Below, in pieces: positions 52,924 through 62,516 of a stretch of 64,000 nt of DNA (position 1 is the first letter of the stretch; every line of letters begins with the position of its first letter). This DNA comes from Paenarthrobacter aurescens (lineage in GTDB: Bacteria > Actinomycetota > Actinomycetes > Actinomycetales > Micrococcaceae). Position numbers and translations under genes: made by a program. The stretch covers positions 3,782,001 through 3,846,000 of the forward strand of contig NZ_CP157456.1 in assembly GCF_041549525.1 (NCBI RefSeq), written 5' to 3'. The notes below the pieces were generated by a model that saw only the letters and a list, made by a program, of their open reading frames with translations, did no database searches and was not told the origin of the DNA.

Positions 52924-53831
52924 GCACCGAATTCACGCTGAGCGCGGGCGGTTACACGGCAGTTGTGAGCGCCCGCGCTGCCGCGATTCGCGTCCTGCAG
53001 TTTGAGGGCCGGGACCTTGTGGTCCCGTTTCCCCAGGGTGGTCCCATCCCGGACTACCGCGGTGTGATTGCCGCGCCGTGGCCCAACAGGATCGCGGACG
53101 GCACGTACACGTTCGACGGCGTGGAACACCGCGTGCCTATCAACGAGCCGGAGCGGGCAACGGCCTTGCACGGGCTCGCCTTTCCGCTTGACTGGACCCT
53201 GAAAGAGTCCGACGCCGGTGCACTCACCTTGACGTGCACGGTGGGGCCCACGGCGGGCTATCCGTTTGTGCTGGAGCTTTCGGCGCGCTTCACCTTGGAC
53301 GAGGCCGGGCTGCACACGTCGGTCACGGCCCGGAACGCCGGCAGCATCGCGGCGCCCTATGGGGTCTGCCCGCACCCGTATCTGGTGGCGGGATCTTCTC
53401 CGTTGGATGAGTGGATCCTTGAGTTCGCTGCTGACTCTTTCCTTGAGGTCACCCCGGACCGCCTCCTGCCTGTGGGCCTGGCGCCAACAGAGGGCCACCT
53501 CTTCGACTTCCGTTCCCCGCGCGCCATCGGCAGCACCGAGATCGACCACGCCTTCACAGGAATAACGTTCGACGGCGGGCTGGCGCGGCTTTCCGTGCGG
53601 GACCCGGCGGGCACCGGCGTCGGAGGGTCCGGCGTCGGGATGTCCTGGGACGAAAGCTGCCAGTGGCTGCAGATCCATACGGCTGATAAGCCGGCACCGA
53701 TTCCGGGAAGGCTTGGCCTGGCCGTTGAGCCCATGACCTGCCCGCCGGACGCCTTCAACAGTGGAACAGACCTGATCCGTCTGGAACCCGGGGCCGAGCA
53801 CACAGCATCCTGGAGCATCTACACCCTGTAG
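52920..53831 (+). CDS. Aldose 1-epimerase family protein
   Basis: A 303-residue galactose mutarotase-like enzyme. Visible are [16 protein letters not shown] (near residue 47), ALHGLAF (the His of the sugar site, near 80), [12 protein letters not shown] (second His, near 148) and a C-terminal [15 protein letters not shown] with the catalytic Glu. Its GTGA overlap with araA suggests it supplies the right anomer of arabinose. A terminator follows. Confidence 0.92.
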   Translation: MSTEFTLSAGGYTAVVSARAAAIRVLQFEGRDLVVPFPQGGPIPDYRGVIAAPWPNRIADGTYTFDGVEHRVPINEPERATALHGLAFPLDWTLKESDAGALTLTCTVGPTAGYPFVLELSARFTLDEAGLHTSVTARNAGSIAAPYGVCPHPYLVAGSSPLDEWILEFAADSFLEVTPDRLLPVGLAPTEGHLFDFRSPRAIGSTEIDHAFTGITFDGGLARLSVRDPAGTGVGGSGVGMSWDESCQWLQIHTADKPAPIPGRLGLAVEPMTCPPDAFNSGTDLIRLEPGAEHTASWSIYTL

Positions 53832-53870
53832 CCCGCGTTCCTGCCCAGTAGCCGAGGCCGCTGGGGCAAG

Positions 53871-53917
53871 AAGCCCGGGTTTCCGCGAAACTGCTCGCGG
53901 AAACCCGGGCTTTTTGG
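53871..53917. terminator. Rho-independent terminator of the arabinose operon
   Basis: AAGCCCGGGTTTCCGCGA (53871-53888) pairs with TCGCGGAAACCCGGGCTT (53895-53912), then TTTTT. Between converging genes, so it may serve both. Confidence 0.93.
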
Positions 53918-53940
53918 GGACTAACAGGGCAGGAGCGCAG

Positions 53941-54951
53941 CTAAGCGCCGGCTGTGCTTTGGCGGACCACCAGCTCGGGGGTGAACACCACAGCCCTGTG
54001 CTTGGTTCCGCCGCTCTCCTGTTCTTCCGCGAGCAGCTCGATCGCGGTCCGGCCCAGCGCCTCGGTGGGCTGGCGGATGGAAGATAGCGGGACAACTGCT
54101 GAGATGGCGAAGTCGATGTCGTCATAGCCAATGAGCGCGATGTCCTCCGGAATCCGGACGGTCCGCAGCATGGTCAAGGACTGCATGACGCCCAGCGCCA
54201 GAAGGTCATTGGAACAGAACACGGCTTCAGGCCGCTCTTCGGGCGCGCGTTCCACCAGGGTGTTGCCCACTTGCCTGCCAGCCAGGACGGTCTGGCCTGC
54301 GGAGTCCACGACTTCAACGCTGGCCCCGGATACCTCGGAGACAGCACGCTGCGCGCCCTTGAGTCGGCTGGCCACCTGACGGATGGACGGCGTACCAACA
54401 AAGGCCAGACGACGGCGGCCCAGGTCCAGCAGGTGTTTGGCGGCCAGATAGCCACCTTCCTGGTCATCCACGGAGACCGAGCTGCAGCGATCAGTGTCCG
54501 CAAGTTCGTCCACCAGAACCGTGGGCACGCCACGTTCGCGGAGCGTATCAATGCGCCCTGAAACATCACCTACGGGAGAGATCAACAGGCCTTGCACGCG
54601 CTGCTCTTGGAAAAGGTCCATGTAGTGCGCTTCGCGGGAGGAGTCCTGACCGCTGTCCCCCACCAGCACCACGCTGCCCAGGGCCGCCGCCGCATCTTCC
54701 GCCGCGCGAGCCACGGAGGAGAAGAAGGGGTTCCCAACGTCCAGGACAATCAGCCCGATGGTGCGGCTCTGGCCGGCGCGGAGCTGCCGGGCGGCGTCGT
54801 TGCGGACGAAGCCCAGCTCAGCAATGGATTTCAGGACGCGTTCCTTGGTCCGCGGCGAGACCCGGTCCGGATAATTCAGCACATTGGAAACAGTTCCCAC
54901 TGCTACCTGGGCATGGGTGGCAACGTCTTTGATGCTGGCTGTCTGGGACAT
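53941..54951 (-). CDS. LacI-family repressor, probable rhamnose regulator
   Basis: A 336-residue repressor with the HTH at about residues 5-55 (IKDVATHAQVAVGTVSNVLN, YPDRVSPRTKERV) and a sugar-binding core ending near 330. The start is ATG 54951; a further 17 in-frame residues upstream are unlikely. Divergent from rhaM, with two LacI-type dyads over the rhaM promoter (55023-55050), so it most likely represses the rhamnose operon. Confidence 0.9.
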   Translation of the reverse strand: MSQTASIKDVATHAQVAVGTVSNVLNYPDRVSPRTKERVLKSIAELGFVRNDAARQLRAGQSRTIGLIVLDVGNPFFSSVARAAEDAAAALGSVVLVGDSGQDSSREAHYMDLFQEQRVQGLLISPVGDVSGRIDTLRERGVPTVLVDELADTDRCSSVSVDDQEGGYLAAKHLLDLGRRRLAFVGTPSIRQVASRLKGAQRAVSEVSGASVEVVDSAGQTVLAGRQVGNTLVERAPEERPEAVFCSNDLLALGVMQSLTMLRTVRIPEDIALIGYDDIDFAISAVVPLSSIRQPTEALGRTAIELLAEEQESGGTKHRAVVFTPELVVRQSTAGA

Positions 54952-54995
54952 GCTTTCCGATCTCCGCTGGCTGACGTCAATGTTTTGGAAACGCC

Positions 54996-55050
54996 TTGAC
55001 ACCCTCCCGTTTGCGAGGGTAATTTGAATCGTAACAAATGAAACGATTCA
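54996..55050 (+). promoter_or_regulatory. rhaM promoter with two LacI-type operator sites
   Basis: TTGACA (54996-55001), an 18-bp spacer and TAATTT (55020-55025). Downstream and overlapping lie TTTGAATCGTAACAAA (55023-55038) and TGAAACGATTCA (55039-55050), the latter a CG-centred LacI-type palindrome; TGAATCGT and ACGATTCA are also complementary to each other. Confidence 0.7.
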
Positions 55051-55077
55051 AAGACGAGTAACCCTGGAGATCCGCAC

Positions 55078-55482
55078 ATGAGGGTTTGTTTCCGCTCTTC
55101 AGTCCAGCCTGAACTGATGGCCGAGTACAAGCAGCGCCACGCCGCAGTGTGGCCGGAGATGCTGTCCGCACTGAAGAACGCAGGGTGGAACAACTACTCC
55201 CTTTTCCTCGCACCGGATGGTCAACTGATCGGCTACCTGGAATGCGAAGACTACGAGGCAGCCCAGGCCCGCATGGCAGTCACTGAGGTTAACGCCCGCT
55301 GGCAGGCCGAGATGGCAACCTTGTTCGCCAACAGTGACCTCCCACCAGACCAGGGCTTCGAAATCGTCGAGGAAGTTTTCAACCTTGAGGATCAGCTCGC
55401 CGCAGCAGGCGTCACAGATGCCGCCGGCCCCACACACATCAATAAGCACGCCGCCCACGAATACCAAAAGGAACAAGCATGA
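55078..55482 (+). CDS. rhaM: L-rhamnose mutarotase
   Basis: A 134-residue RhaM-family protein interconverting rhamnose anomers. It has the family start MRVCFRSSVQPELMAEYKQRHAAVWPEM with the catalytic His (residue 21) and NNYSLFLAPDGQLIGYLE. The C-terminal 30 residues beyond the family core are unusual in length. GGAG precedes the ATG; the stop overlaps the isomerase start (ATGA). Confidence 0.93.
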   Translation: MRVCFRSSVQPELMAEYKQRHAAVWPEMLSALKNAGWNNYSLFLAPDGQLIGYLECEDYEAAQARMAVTEVNARWQAEMATLFANSDLPPDQGFEIVEEVFNLEDQLAAAGVTDAAGPTHINKHAAHEYQKEQA

Positions 55483-56645
55483 ACACCACAGAATCGGCCC
55501 TGGGCCGTCTAGGGGAACTGGCCATTGAAGTGCCGTCCTGGGCCTACGGAAATTCCGGAACCCGGTTCAAGGTCTTCGGCACCCCGGGTACTCCGCGCAC
55601 CGTTCAGGAAAAGATCGCCGACGCCGCCAAGGTTCACGAACTCACGGGGCTCGCTCCTACTGTGGCGCTGCACATTCCCTGGGACAAAGTGGATGACTAC
55701 GCTGCGCTCCGCGAGTACGCCGCAGGGTTGGGCGTAGGCCTGGGAACCATCAACTCCAACACTTTCCAGGATGACGAGTACAAGTTCGGCTCCTTGACGT
55801 CCTCCAACGAGTCAGTGCGTCGCCGTGCCATCGACCACCACCTTGAATGCATCGAGATCATGCACGCCACCGGGTCCAAGGACCTGAAGATCTGGCTTGC
55901 TGATGGCACCAACTACCCCGGCCAGGATGACATGCGCGGCCGCCAGGACCGCTTGGCCGAGTCCCTCCAGGAGATCTACGCGGGCCTCGGCGACGAGCAG
56001 CGCCTTGTACTGGAGTACAAGTTCTTCGAGCCCGCTTTCTACCACACCGATGTTCCGGACTGGGGAACCTCGTACGCTCAAACCCTTGCACTCGGCGAGA
56101 AGGCTTTCGTCTGCCTGGATACCGGCCACCACGCCCCGGGCACCAACATCGAGTTCATCGTCATGCAGCTCCTGCGTCTGGGCAAGCTGGGTTCCTTCGA
56201 CTTCAACTCCCGCTTCTACGCCGACGATGACCTGATTGTTGGCGCCGCTGATCCGTTCCAGCTGTTCCGCATCATGCACGAAGTCATCCGGGGTGGCGGC
56301 TTCGGCAAGGACTCCGGTGTCGCGCTGATGTTGGACCAGTGCCACAACCTCGAAGAAAAGATCCCCGGCCAGATCCGCTCGGTCCTCAACGTCCAGGAAA
56401 TGACCGCCCGCGCCCTGCTGGTGGACACCGCAGCACTCTCCGAAGCACAGCGTGCCGGGGATGTCCTGGCCGCCAACGGCATCTTCAACGATGCTTTCTA
56501 CACCGATGTCCGCCCGGTCCTGGCTGAGTGGCGCGAATCCCGCGGCCTGCCCGCCGACCCGATGGCCGCGTACAAGGCCAGCGGATACCAGAAGAAGATC
56601 AACGAGGACCGCGCAGGCGGCCAGCAAGCCGGATGGGGCGCATAA
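55479..56645 (+). CDS. rhaI: L-rhamnose isomerase (actinobacterial/rhizobial type)
   Basis: A 388-residue TIM-barrel isomerase converting L-rhamnose to L-rhamnulose, of the RhaI type that resembles xylose isomerase rather than E. coli RhaA. Visible are ALHIPWDKVDDYAALREYA, LKIWLADGTNYPGQDDMRGR, LEYKFFEPAFYHTDVPDWGT (metal Glu) and CLDTGHHAPGTNIEF. ATGA overlap with rhaM; the next gene follows after two bases. Confidence 0.93.
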   Translation: MNTTESALGRLGELAIEVPSWAYGNSGTRFKVFGTPGTPRTVQEKIADAAKVHELTGLAPTVALHIPWDKVDDYAALREYAAGLGVGLGTINSNTFQDDEYKFGSLTSSNESVRRRAIDHHLECIEIMHATGSKDLKIWLADGTNYPGQDDMRGRQDRLAESLQEIYAGLGDEQRLVLEYKFFEPAFYHTDVPDWGTSYAQTLALGEKAFVCLDTGHHAPGTNIEFIVMQLLRLGKLGSFDFNSRFYADDDLIVGAADPFQLFRIMHEVIRGGGFGKDSGVALMLDQCHNLEEKIPGQIRSVLNVQEMTARALLVDTAALSEAQRAGDVLAANGIFNDAFYTDVRPVLAEWRESRGLPADPMAAYKASGYQKKINEDRAGGQQAGWGA

Positions 56646-56647
56646 GC

Positions 56648-58684
56648 ATGACCAGCAAGACTGTTGAAGAGCTGATTTCCCGTTCCAACCGCCTCGGCGC
56701 GGACAAGCGGAACACCAACTTCGCCGGCGGCAACACCTCCGCCAAGGGCACCGAGAAGGATCCTGTCACTGGCCAGGACGTCGAACTCCTCTGGGTCAAG
56801 GGCTCCGGCGGCGACCTCGGCACCCTGAAGGCTGAGAACCTGGCAGTACTCCGGCTGGACCGCTTGCAGGCACTGAAGTCCGTTTACCCCGGCGTCGAGC
56901 GTGAAGACGAAATGGTGGCCGCGTTCGATTACTGCCTGCACGGCAAGGGCGGCGCGGCTCCCTCGATCGATACCGCCATGCACGGACTCGTGGACGCTGC
57001 CCACGTTGACCACCTGCACCCGGACTCGGGCATCGCCATCGCCACCGCGGTGGACGGCGAAGCCCTGACCTCCAAGGTCTTCGGCGACAAAGTGGTGTGG
57101 GTTCCCTGGCGCCGCCCCGGATTCCAGCTCGGCTTGGACATCGCGGCGATCAAGGAAGCCAACCCGCAGGCCATCGGCACCATCCTGGGTGGCCACGGCA
57201 TCACCGCGTGGGGCGCCACCAGCGAAGAGGCTGAGGCCAACTCGCTCTGGATCATTGATCAGGCCGAGAGCTACATCAAGGAAAACGGCAAGGCCGAGCC
57301 CTTCGGTGCCAAGCTCCCCGGCTACGGCGCCCTCCCCGACGCTGAGCGCCGTGCAAAAGCTGCCGCTCTGGCACCGGTGATCCGCGGCTTGGCTTCCACG
57401 GACAAGCCGCAGCTGGGGCACTTCAGTGATGACGCCGTGGTGCTTGAATTCCTCGAGTCCGCCGAACACCCGCGCCTCGGCGCGCTGGGTACCTCCTGCC
57501 CGGACCACTTCCTGCGCACCAAGGTCAAGCCCTTGGTCCTGGACCTCCCGGCCGGGGCCTCGATCGAAGACTCGGTCAACCGCCTCAAGGAACTGCACGC
57601 CGCGTACCGCGAGGACTACCAGGCGTACTACGACCGTCATGCTGACGAGAACAGCCCGGCGCTTCGCGGCGCGGACCCGGCAATCGTGCTAATCCCCGGC
57701 GTGGGTATGTTCTCCTTCGGCAAGGACAAGCAGACCGCCCGCGTGGCCGGCGAGTTCTACATCAACGCCATCAACGTGATGCGTGGCGCTGAGGCCATTT
57801 CCACCTACGCGCCTATCGAGGAATCGGAGAAATTCCGTATCGAGTACTGGGCACTGGAAGAAGCCAAGCTGGCCCGCATGCCCAAGCCGAAGTCCCATGC
57901 CACCCGCATCGCGCTGGTGACCGGAGCGGCGTCGGGCATTGGCAAGGCGATCGCCACCCGTCTGGCGTCCGACGGCGCGTGCGTAGTTATTGCCGATCTA
58001 AACCTTGAGAACGCGCAAAAGGTGGCCGAGGAACTGGGCGGTTCGGACGTAGCCATCGGCGTCCAGGCCGATGTGACTGACGAAGCGCAGATTGCCGCCG
58101 CGATTGCCGAAGCCGTGCTCGCGTTCGGCGGCCTTGACCTGGTGGTCAACAACGCCGGCCTGTCCATCTCCAAGCCGCTGCTGGAAACCACAGAGAAGGA
58201 CTGGGACCTCCAGCACAACGTCATGGCCAAGGGCTCATTCCTGGTATCCAAGGCCGCGGCCAAGGTCATGATCGATCAGGGTCTGGGCGGGGACATCATC
58301 TACATCTCCTCCAAAAACTCCGTGTTCGCCGGGCCCAACAACATCGCCTACTCCGCCACCAAGGCTGACCAGGCGCATCAGGTCCGCCTGCTCGCCGCTG
58401 AACTGGGCGAGTACGGTGTCCGCGTCAACGGCATCAACCCCGATGGCGTGGTCCGCGGCTCCGGCATCTTCGCCGGCGGCTGGGGCGCAAAGCGCGCCGC
58501 GGTATACGGCGTGGACGAGCAGGAACTAGGCAAGTACTACGCCCAGCGCACGCTCCTCAAGCGCGAAGTCCTCCCGGAACACGTGGCCAACGCCGCGTCC
58601 GTGCTCACCAGCAACGAGCTCTCCCACACCACCGGCCTTCACATCCCCGTGGACGCCGGCGTGGCAGCAGCCTTCCTCCGCTAG
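56648..58684 (+). CDS. Bifunctional rhamnulose-1-phosphate aldolase/short-chain alcohol dehydrogenase
   Basis: A 678-residue two-domain enzyme. Residues 1-430 are a class II aldolase domain (NTNFAGGNTSAKGTE at about 22-36, zinc His in VDHLHPDSG). Residues 435-678 are a short-chain dehydrogenase (LVTGAASGIGKAIATRLASDG; active-site YSATKADQ). It splits rhamnulose 1-phosphate to dihydroxyacetone phosphate and L-lactaldehyde and then oxidises the latter to lactate. ATG 56648 lies two bases after the isomerase stop; an in-frame extension upstream is not needed. Confidence 0.93.
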   Translation: MTSKTVEELISRSNRLGADKRNTNFAGGNTSAKGTEKDPVTGQDVELLWVKGSGGDLGTLKAENLAVLRLDRLQALKSVYPGVEREDEMVAAFDYCLHGKGGAAPSIDTAMHGLVDAAHVDHLHPDSGIAIATAVDGEALTSKVFGDKVVWVPWRRPGFQLGLDIAAIKEANPQAIGTILGGHGITAWGATSEEAEANSLWIIDQAESYIKENGKAEPFGAKLPGYGALPDAERRAKAAALAPVIRGLASTDKPQLGHFSDDAVVLEFLESAEHPRLGALGTSCPDHFLRTKVKPLVLDLPAGASIEDSVNRLKELHAAYREDYQAYYDRHADENSPALRGADPAIVLIPGVGMFSFGKDKQTARVAGEFYINAINVMRGAEAISTYAPIEESEKFRIEYWALEEAKLARMPKPKSHATRIALVTGAASGIGKAIATRLASDGACVVIADLNLENAQKVAEELGGSDVAIGVQADVTDEAQIAAAIAEAVLAFGGLDLVVNNAGLSISKPLLETTEKDWDLQHNVMAKGSFLVSKAAAKVMIDQGLGGDIIYISSKNSVFAGPNNIAYSATKADQAHQVRLLAAELGEYGVRVNGINPDGVVRGSGIFAGGWGAKRAAVYGVDEQELGKYYAQRTLLKREVLPEHVANAASVLTSNELSHTTGLHIPVDAGVAAAFLR

Positions 58685-58692
58685 GACCCACA

Positions 58693-60201
58693 GTGACCAA
58701 CGGAACCACCACGAGCACCGCCCCGGTTCAGGCCGGGGCGGTGCCCGCTGCTGACAACAAAACAGTGTTTGCAGCCATCGACATTGGCGCCTCTTCCGGC
58801 CGTGTGATGCTGGGCCGCGTTTCCCCAGCATCCGGAGTGGCCCTCCAGACCATCCACCGCTTCCCCAACGGGGTGGTAGAGCTCGACGGCGGCCTCCGCT
58901 GGGACTTCGACGCCCTGTTCGCTGAGGTACTCAAGGGTCTGGCGGCTGCCGCTGACGTGGCACGCGGGAACGGCGAGCGCATTGTGAGCATCGGCATCGA
59001 CACCTGGGCTGTGGACTACGGCCTGGTGAACGATGCCGGCGAACTCACCACGGTTCCGTTCAGCTACCGGGACGAGCGCAGCCGTGCCACTGTGGAGCGG
59101 GTCCATGCGGTTATTCCCTCGGAGAAGATGTACGCCACCACGGGCTTGCAGTATCTGCAGTTCAACACCGTGTATCAGCTCGCTTCCGAACCGAATCTGG
59201 ACGGTGTGCAGGCACTGCTCATCCCGGACCTGATTGCGTTCCTGCTCACGGGTCAGCGGCGTACCGAGGCCACCAATGCCTCCACCACCGGGCTGTTCGA
59301 TGCTGTTGAGGGCAAGTGGGCCACGGATTTCCTGGACGCTCTGGGCCTGCCCCGCAACATCTTCCCGCCTCTTATCCAGCCCGGAGAAACCGTGGGCACA
59401 CTGTTGCCGACGATCCTTGAGCAGACGGGCCTGCCCGCAGACACCGCAGTGGTGGCCGTGGGCTCACATGACACAGCCTCGGCGGTAGCAGCCGTTCCCG
59501 CGCAGGAACAGCACTTTGCCTACATCTCGTCCGGCACATGGTCGCTGGTGGGCGTGGAACTGAACAAGCCCGTGCTCACTGAACCGAGCCGGAAGGCCAA
59601 CTTCACCAACGAACGCGGCGTGGACGGCACCATCCGGTACCTCCGCAATGTGGGTGGCCTGTGGTTGCTCAGCGAATGCCAACGCGCGTGGGCCGCCCAA
59701 GGATTCACCCAGTCCCTACCGGCCCTGCTGGACTCAGCTGCGGCACTTCCGGCTGGTGGTCCGCAGATCAACGCCGACGATCCCGCTTTCACAGCCCCGG
59801 ACCACATGCCGGACCGTATCCGCGCTGCCGTGCGCAACACCGGTGCCGTGCTCCCGGACCGGCCCGCCGCCGTCGTGCGTTGCATCATGGACAGCCTCGC
59901 GGCCGGTTACGCGCGGACGCTGGCCGATGCCGAGCGTCTAACGGGCCTCAGCACCGGAGTGGTGCACATTGTGGGCGGAGGTTCGCAGAACCGGCTCCTC
60001 TGCCAGCTGACTGCGGATGCCACCGGCAAAACCGTGATCGCGGGACCCGTTGAGGCGACCGCGCAGGGCAATGTCCTGGTCCAAGCACGCGCTGCGGGCG
60101 TGGTGACCGGCGGGCTGGCCGAGCTGCGCGCGCTGGTGGTGGCAGGCGAAGAACTGGTGCGCTACGAGCCAGCCCAGGAGGTCAGCGACGTGGCATCCTG
60201 A
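58693..60201 (+). CDS. rhaB: Rhamnulokinase
   Basis: A 502-residue FGGY kinase phosphorylating L-rhamnulose. Visible are VFAAIDIGASSGRVMLGRV (residues 25-43), IDTWAVDYGLVNDAGEL near 103, AVGSHDTASAVAAVPAQ near 256 and IVHIVGGGSQNRLLCQL near 422. GTG start, last gene of rhaM-rhaI-aldolase-rhaB. No rhamnose transporter follows in the window. Confidence 0.94.
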   Translation: MTNGTTTSTAPVQAGAVPAADNKTVFAAIDIGASSGRVMLGRVSPASGVALQTIHRFPNGVVELDGGLRWDFDALFAEVLKGLAAAADVARGNGERIVSIGIDTWAVDYGLVNDAGELTTVPFSYRDERSRATVERVHAVIPSEKMYATTGLQYLQFNTVYQLASEPNLDGVQALLIPDLIAFLLTGQRRTEATNASTTGLFDAVEGKWATDFLDALGLPRNIFPPLIQPGETVGTLLPTILEQTGLPADTAVVAVGSHDTASAVAAVPAQEQHFAYISSGTWSLVGVELNKPVLTEPSRKANFTNERGVDGTIRYLRNVGGLWLLSECQRAWAAQGFTQSLPALLDSAAALPAGGPQINADDPAFTAPDHMPDRIRAAVRNTGAVLPDRPAAVVRCIMDSLAAGYARTLADAERLTGLSTGVVHIVGGGSQNRLLCQLTADATGKTVIAGPVEATAQGNVLVQARAAGVVTGGLAELRALVVAGEELVRYEPAQEVSDVAS

Positions 60202-60261
60202 CCGCGAACGTCTGGTACGTCACAGCGCCGGGCGAGGGTGCCGCGCTAAACTGATCGCATT

Positions 60262-60693
60262 ATGATCCGCACAATGTTCAAGTCCAAGATCCACCGCGCA
60301 ACGGTGACCCATGCCGACCTCCACTACGTCGGTTCCGTCACCGTAGACCTGGACCTCCTGGACGCGGCCGACATCCTTCCCGGCGAGCTCGTCTCCATTG
60401 TGGACGTCACCAACGGTGCCCGGCTGGAGACGTACACCATTGCCGGCGAGCGCGGTTCCGGCGTGATCGGGATCAACGGCGCGGCGGCCCACATGGTCCA
60501 TGTTGGAGACACTGTCATCCTCATCACCTATGCCGAGATGACCACCGAAGAAGCCCGGGCTTACGAGCCCCGGGTGGTCCATGTAGGCAAGGACAACAAG
60601 ATCCTGCAGCTCGGCAACGACCCCGCCGAGGGCCACACTCCCGGGCTCATGCGCCCGCCCCACGCGCTCAGTAACGCAGCGCACCTCAGCTAA
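60262..60693 (+). CDS. panD: Aspartate 1-decarboxylase proenzyme
   Basis: A 143-residue pyruvoyl enzyme making beta-alanine for pantothenate and coenzyme A. The self-cleavage site is G24-S25 in [10 protein letters not shown]9, H11 and Y22 match the conserved active-site positions. It starts [26 protein letters not shown] lies nine bases before the ATG without a ribosome site, so the message may be almost leaderless. It stands alone, apart from panBC. Confidence 0.95.
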   Translation: MIRTMFKSKIHRATVTHADLHYVGSVTVDLDLLDAADILPGELVSIVDVTNGARLETYTIAGERGSGVIGINGAAAHMVHVGDTVILITYAEMTTEEARAYEPRVVHVGKDNKILQLGNDPAEGHTPGLMRPPHALSNAAHLS

Positions 60694-60707
60694 AGATCCA
60701 CAGCAAC

Positions 60708-60745
60708 GCTCGACGTCGGCACTCACTTAGGTGCCGACGTCGAGC
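60708..60745. terminator. Bidirectional terminator between panD and the amine oxidase gene
   Basis: GCTCGACGTCGGCAC (60708-60722) pairs perfectly with GTGCCGACGTCGAGC (60731-60745) across eight bases. Confidence 0.85.
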
Positions 60746-60773
60746 GCGTTCTGGGCTGATTTATACCGCGACT

Positions 60774-62105
60774 TCAGACGGCCGCGACGCGGGCCTTGAG
60801 GTGCAATCCGGCATCATTGCCGAGTGCGGATGCTGTTTGGCGGGCAGCGTCGAGGCCGCTCTCAATGGCACCGTCAATGAAGCCTCCCCACCCGTTGGCG
60901 ATGTCAGATCCCGCGAGCCGGATCCTGCCCTCCGGCTGCTGGAGTTCGGCCAGATACCGGGTGAGGAAGCCGGTGTAATGCATGGGCCAGGTGGAGCGCG
61001 CGTATTCATCGGCCACCCAGTTGTGTCCGGCAACCTCAAGCACTTTCAATCCCGGGACCAGGGCGTCGATGTGCTGTTGAGCGGCCCTGACATCGGCGGT
61101 GTCCACTGCCCCGGCGTCGGGACCAAAACAGACCAGGGTGGTGGTCTCTTGATCGATGTACTCGGCCTGGACGAAGTTCAAGGCGGCGGCCTCGGGCCCG
61201 AAGGCCACAAACCTTTCCTGATGACCTTCCACCTTGACCCACAATTTTGCCCCGCGGCCTGCCTGTCCCCTTGCTGCCGCTTCCCTCTTGCCGGGAGAGA
61301 ACGCCGGTTGGACGTCAATGTCATTGAGTGTACTGAGCGGGATGGCGAGCACGAGCTGACGAGCCGAGTACTGCTTCCCCGCTTTGGTGGTCACCAGGAC
61401 TCTCTCGCCATCCTGGACAATGGACGCCACCACTTGGTTCAGCCGCAGCTGGGCCGTTGAGTCATCAAGGATCGCTTGGGCGAGGCGGCGGGTGCCCCCG
61501 TCGATCTTGAAACTGGCGCACGCCTCAAACATCAGCTGCCAGTCGCCGCTGGCCACCGCACACCAGCGCAACGCCTGGGTATAGGCCGCCTGATCCAGCC
61601 TGCCGTTGAAATTCAAGGTCCAGAACGATCTGAGGAGTTGACGCTGGTCCTCGGGAAGGCCCAGCTGGTCAATGGCTTCGGCAAGTGTGAGCTGATCAAT
61701 GTCCGCAATATCAGGGTTTTCCAAAGGCGCCCACGGCATGGGAAAGTAGCGTCGGGAGTCAGCCAAGAGCATCCGGTTGGGGCCATCAAGCAACTCCAGC
61801 AAACTTTCTGCAGTGCCTTCGTGCCTCTGGCCGCCCACCGTCCAGAAGGCTTTGGTGAACTCTGGTCCGGCCAGTGCCTTGATACCGTACCGGCCCATTT
61901 CTGCCCAAACATACGGTTGGGTCCAGTGCACCCAGGTACCGCCAAGTTCCAGGTTCCGGCCAAGACGTTCGTCCAGATGGGTGCGCCCGGCGATCCGGTC
62001 TTTTGCTTCCAGCAAGATGGTGCCGTAGCCACTGCGGGACAATTCCCTTGCCGCTGTGAGGCCGGCAAAGCCAGCGCCTATGACAATGACGTCGGAGGTT
62101 TCCAC
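60774..62105 (-). CDS. Flavin-containing amine oxidase
   Basis: A 443-residue FAD enzyme of the monoamine oxidase family. The dinucleotide motif is VIVIGAGFAGLTAARELSRS (residues 6-25), followed by GRTHLDERLGRNLELGGTWV. The C-terminal FAD segment contains AGSDIANGWGGFIDGAIESG. It oxidatively deaminates an amine to aldehyde, ammonia and H2O2. The start is GTG 62105 with GAGGA upstream. Last of four same-strand genes with the cupin, MoaF-like protein and permease; aromatic monoamines are likely substrates (inference). Confidence 0.9.
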   Translation of the reverse strand: METSDVIVIGAGFAGLTAARELSRSGYGTILLEAKDRIAGRTHLDERLGRNLELGGTWVHWTQPYVWAEMGRYGIKALAGPEFTKAFWTVGGQRHEGTAESLLELLDGPNRMLLADSRRYFPMPWAPLENPDIADIDQLTLAEAIDQLGLPEDQRQLLRSFWTLNFNGRLDQAAYTQALRWCAVASGDWQLMFEACASFKIDGGTRRLAQAILDDSTAQLRLNQVVASIVQDGERVLVTTKAGKQYSARQLVLAIPLSTLNDIDVQPAFSPGKREAAARGQAGRGAKLWVKVEGHQERFVAFGPEAAALNFVQAEYIDQETTTLVCFGPDAGAVDTADVRAAQQHIDALVPGLKVLEVAGHNWVADEYARSTWPMHYTGFLTRYLAELQQPEGRIRLAGSDIANGWGGFIDGAIESGLDAARQTASALGNDAGLHLKARVAAV

Positions 62106-62116
62106 GTGCCCAATCC

Positions 62117-62449
62117 TCAGCTGTAGACGAAGAATTCGAGGGTGGGCTCCAACACCGTCCAGCGGGTCATGGCGCCCTTGGACAGTGAAGCCATGGAACC
62201 TTCCGTCAGCTCCAGGACGCTTCCGCCCTTTACCTCGATGCGGAGGTGGCCGGAGACGATGTAAATGGTTTCATCCTGGTCAATGGGAAGGTCGAAAGGT
62301 TCCGGCGCTTCCTCCGGCGAGACTTTCCAGATGCCGCCGCTCAGCACCTCATTTCCGTTCTCCCCCGGACGCCGAAGCCACTGAACGGTTCCGAGGGCAA
62401 AGGGTTCAAACGCTGCATGGTCGAGGTGGGCGTGGAAGACCTGGGACAT
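62117..62449 (-). CDS. Cupin-domain protein
   Basis: A 110-residue single cupin barrel. Segments DQDETIYIVSGHLRIEVKGG (about residues 57-76) and LTEGSMASLSKGAMTRWTV match cupin motifs, but the usual metal His pair of motif 1 is not intact, so metal binding is uncertain. It lies 11 bp before the amine oxidase gene and is probably co-transcribed. Role unknown. Confidence 0.82.
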   Translation of the reverse strand: MSQVFHAHLDHAAFEPFALGTVQWLRRPGENGNEVLSGGIWKVSPEEAPEPFDLPIDQDETIYIVSGHLRIEVKGGSVLELTEGSMASLSKGAMTRWTVLEPTLEFFVYS

Positions 62450-62484
62450 GGGTAGCTCCTCTGGGGTGGTGGGTTGTGCGTGTC

Positions 62485-62516
62485 AGTGCTTGTGGGTGTC
62501 AGTGCTTGTGGGTGTC
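62485..62516. repeat. 16-bp tandem duplication at the end of the MoaF-like gene
   Basis: AGTGCTTGTGGGTGTC occurs twice in a row. One copy encodes the last codons of the protein and its stop; the other lies just beyond. Confidence 0.8.

Noticed and set aside
56498..57640. Minus-strand frame of 380 codons
   Set aside because: Antisense to the rhamnulose-1-phosphate aldolase domain, whose motifs are clear.
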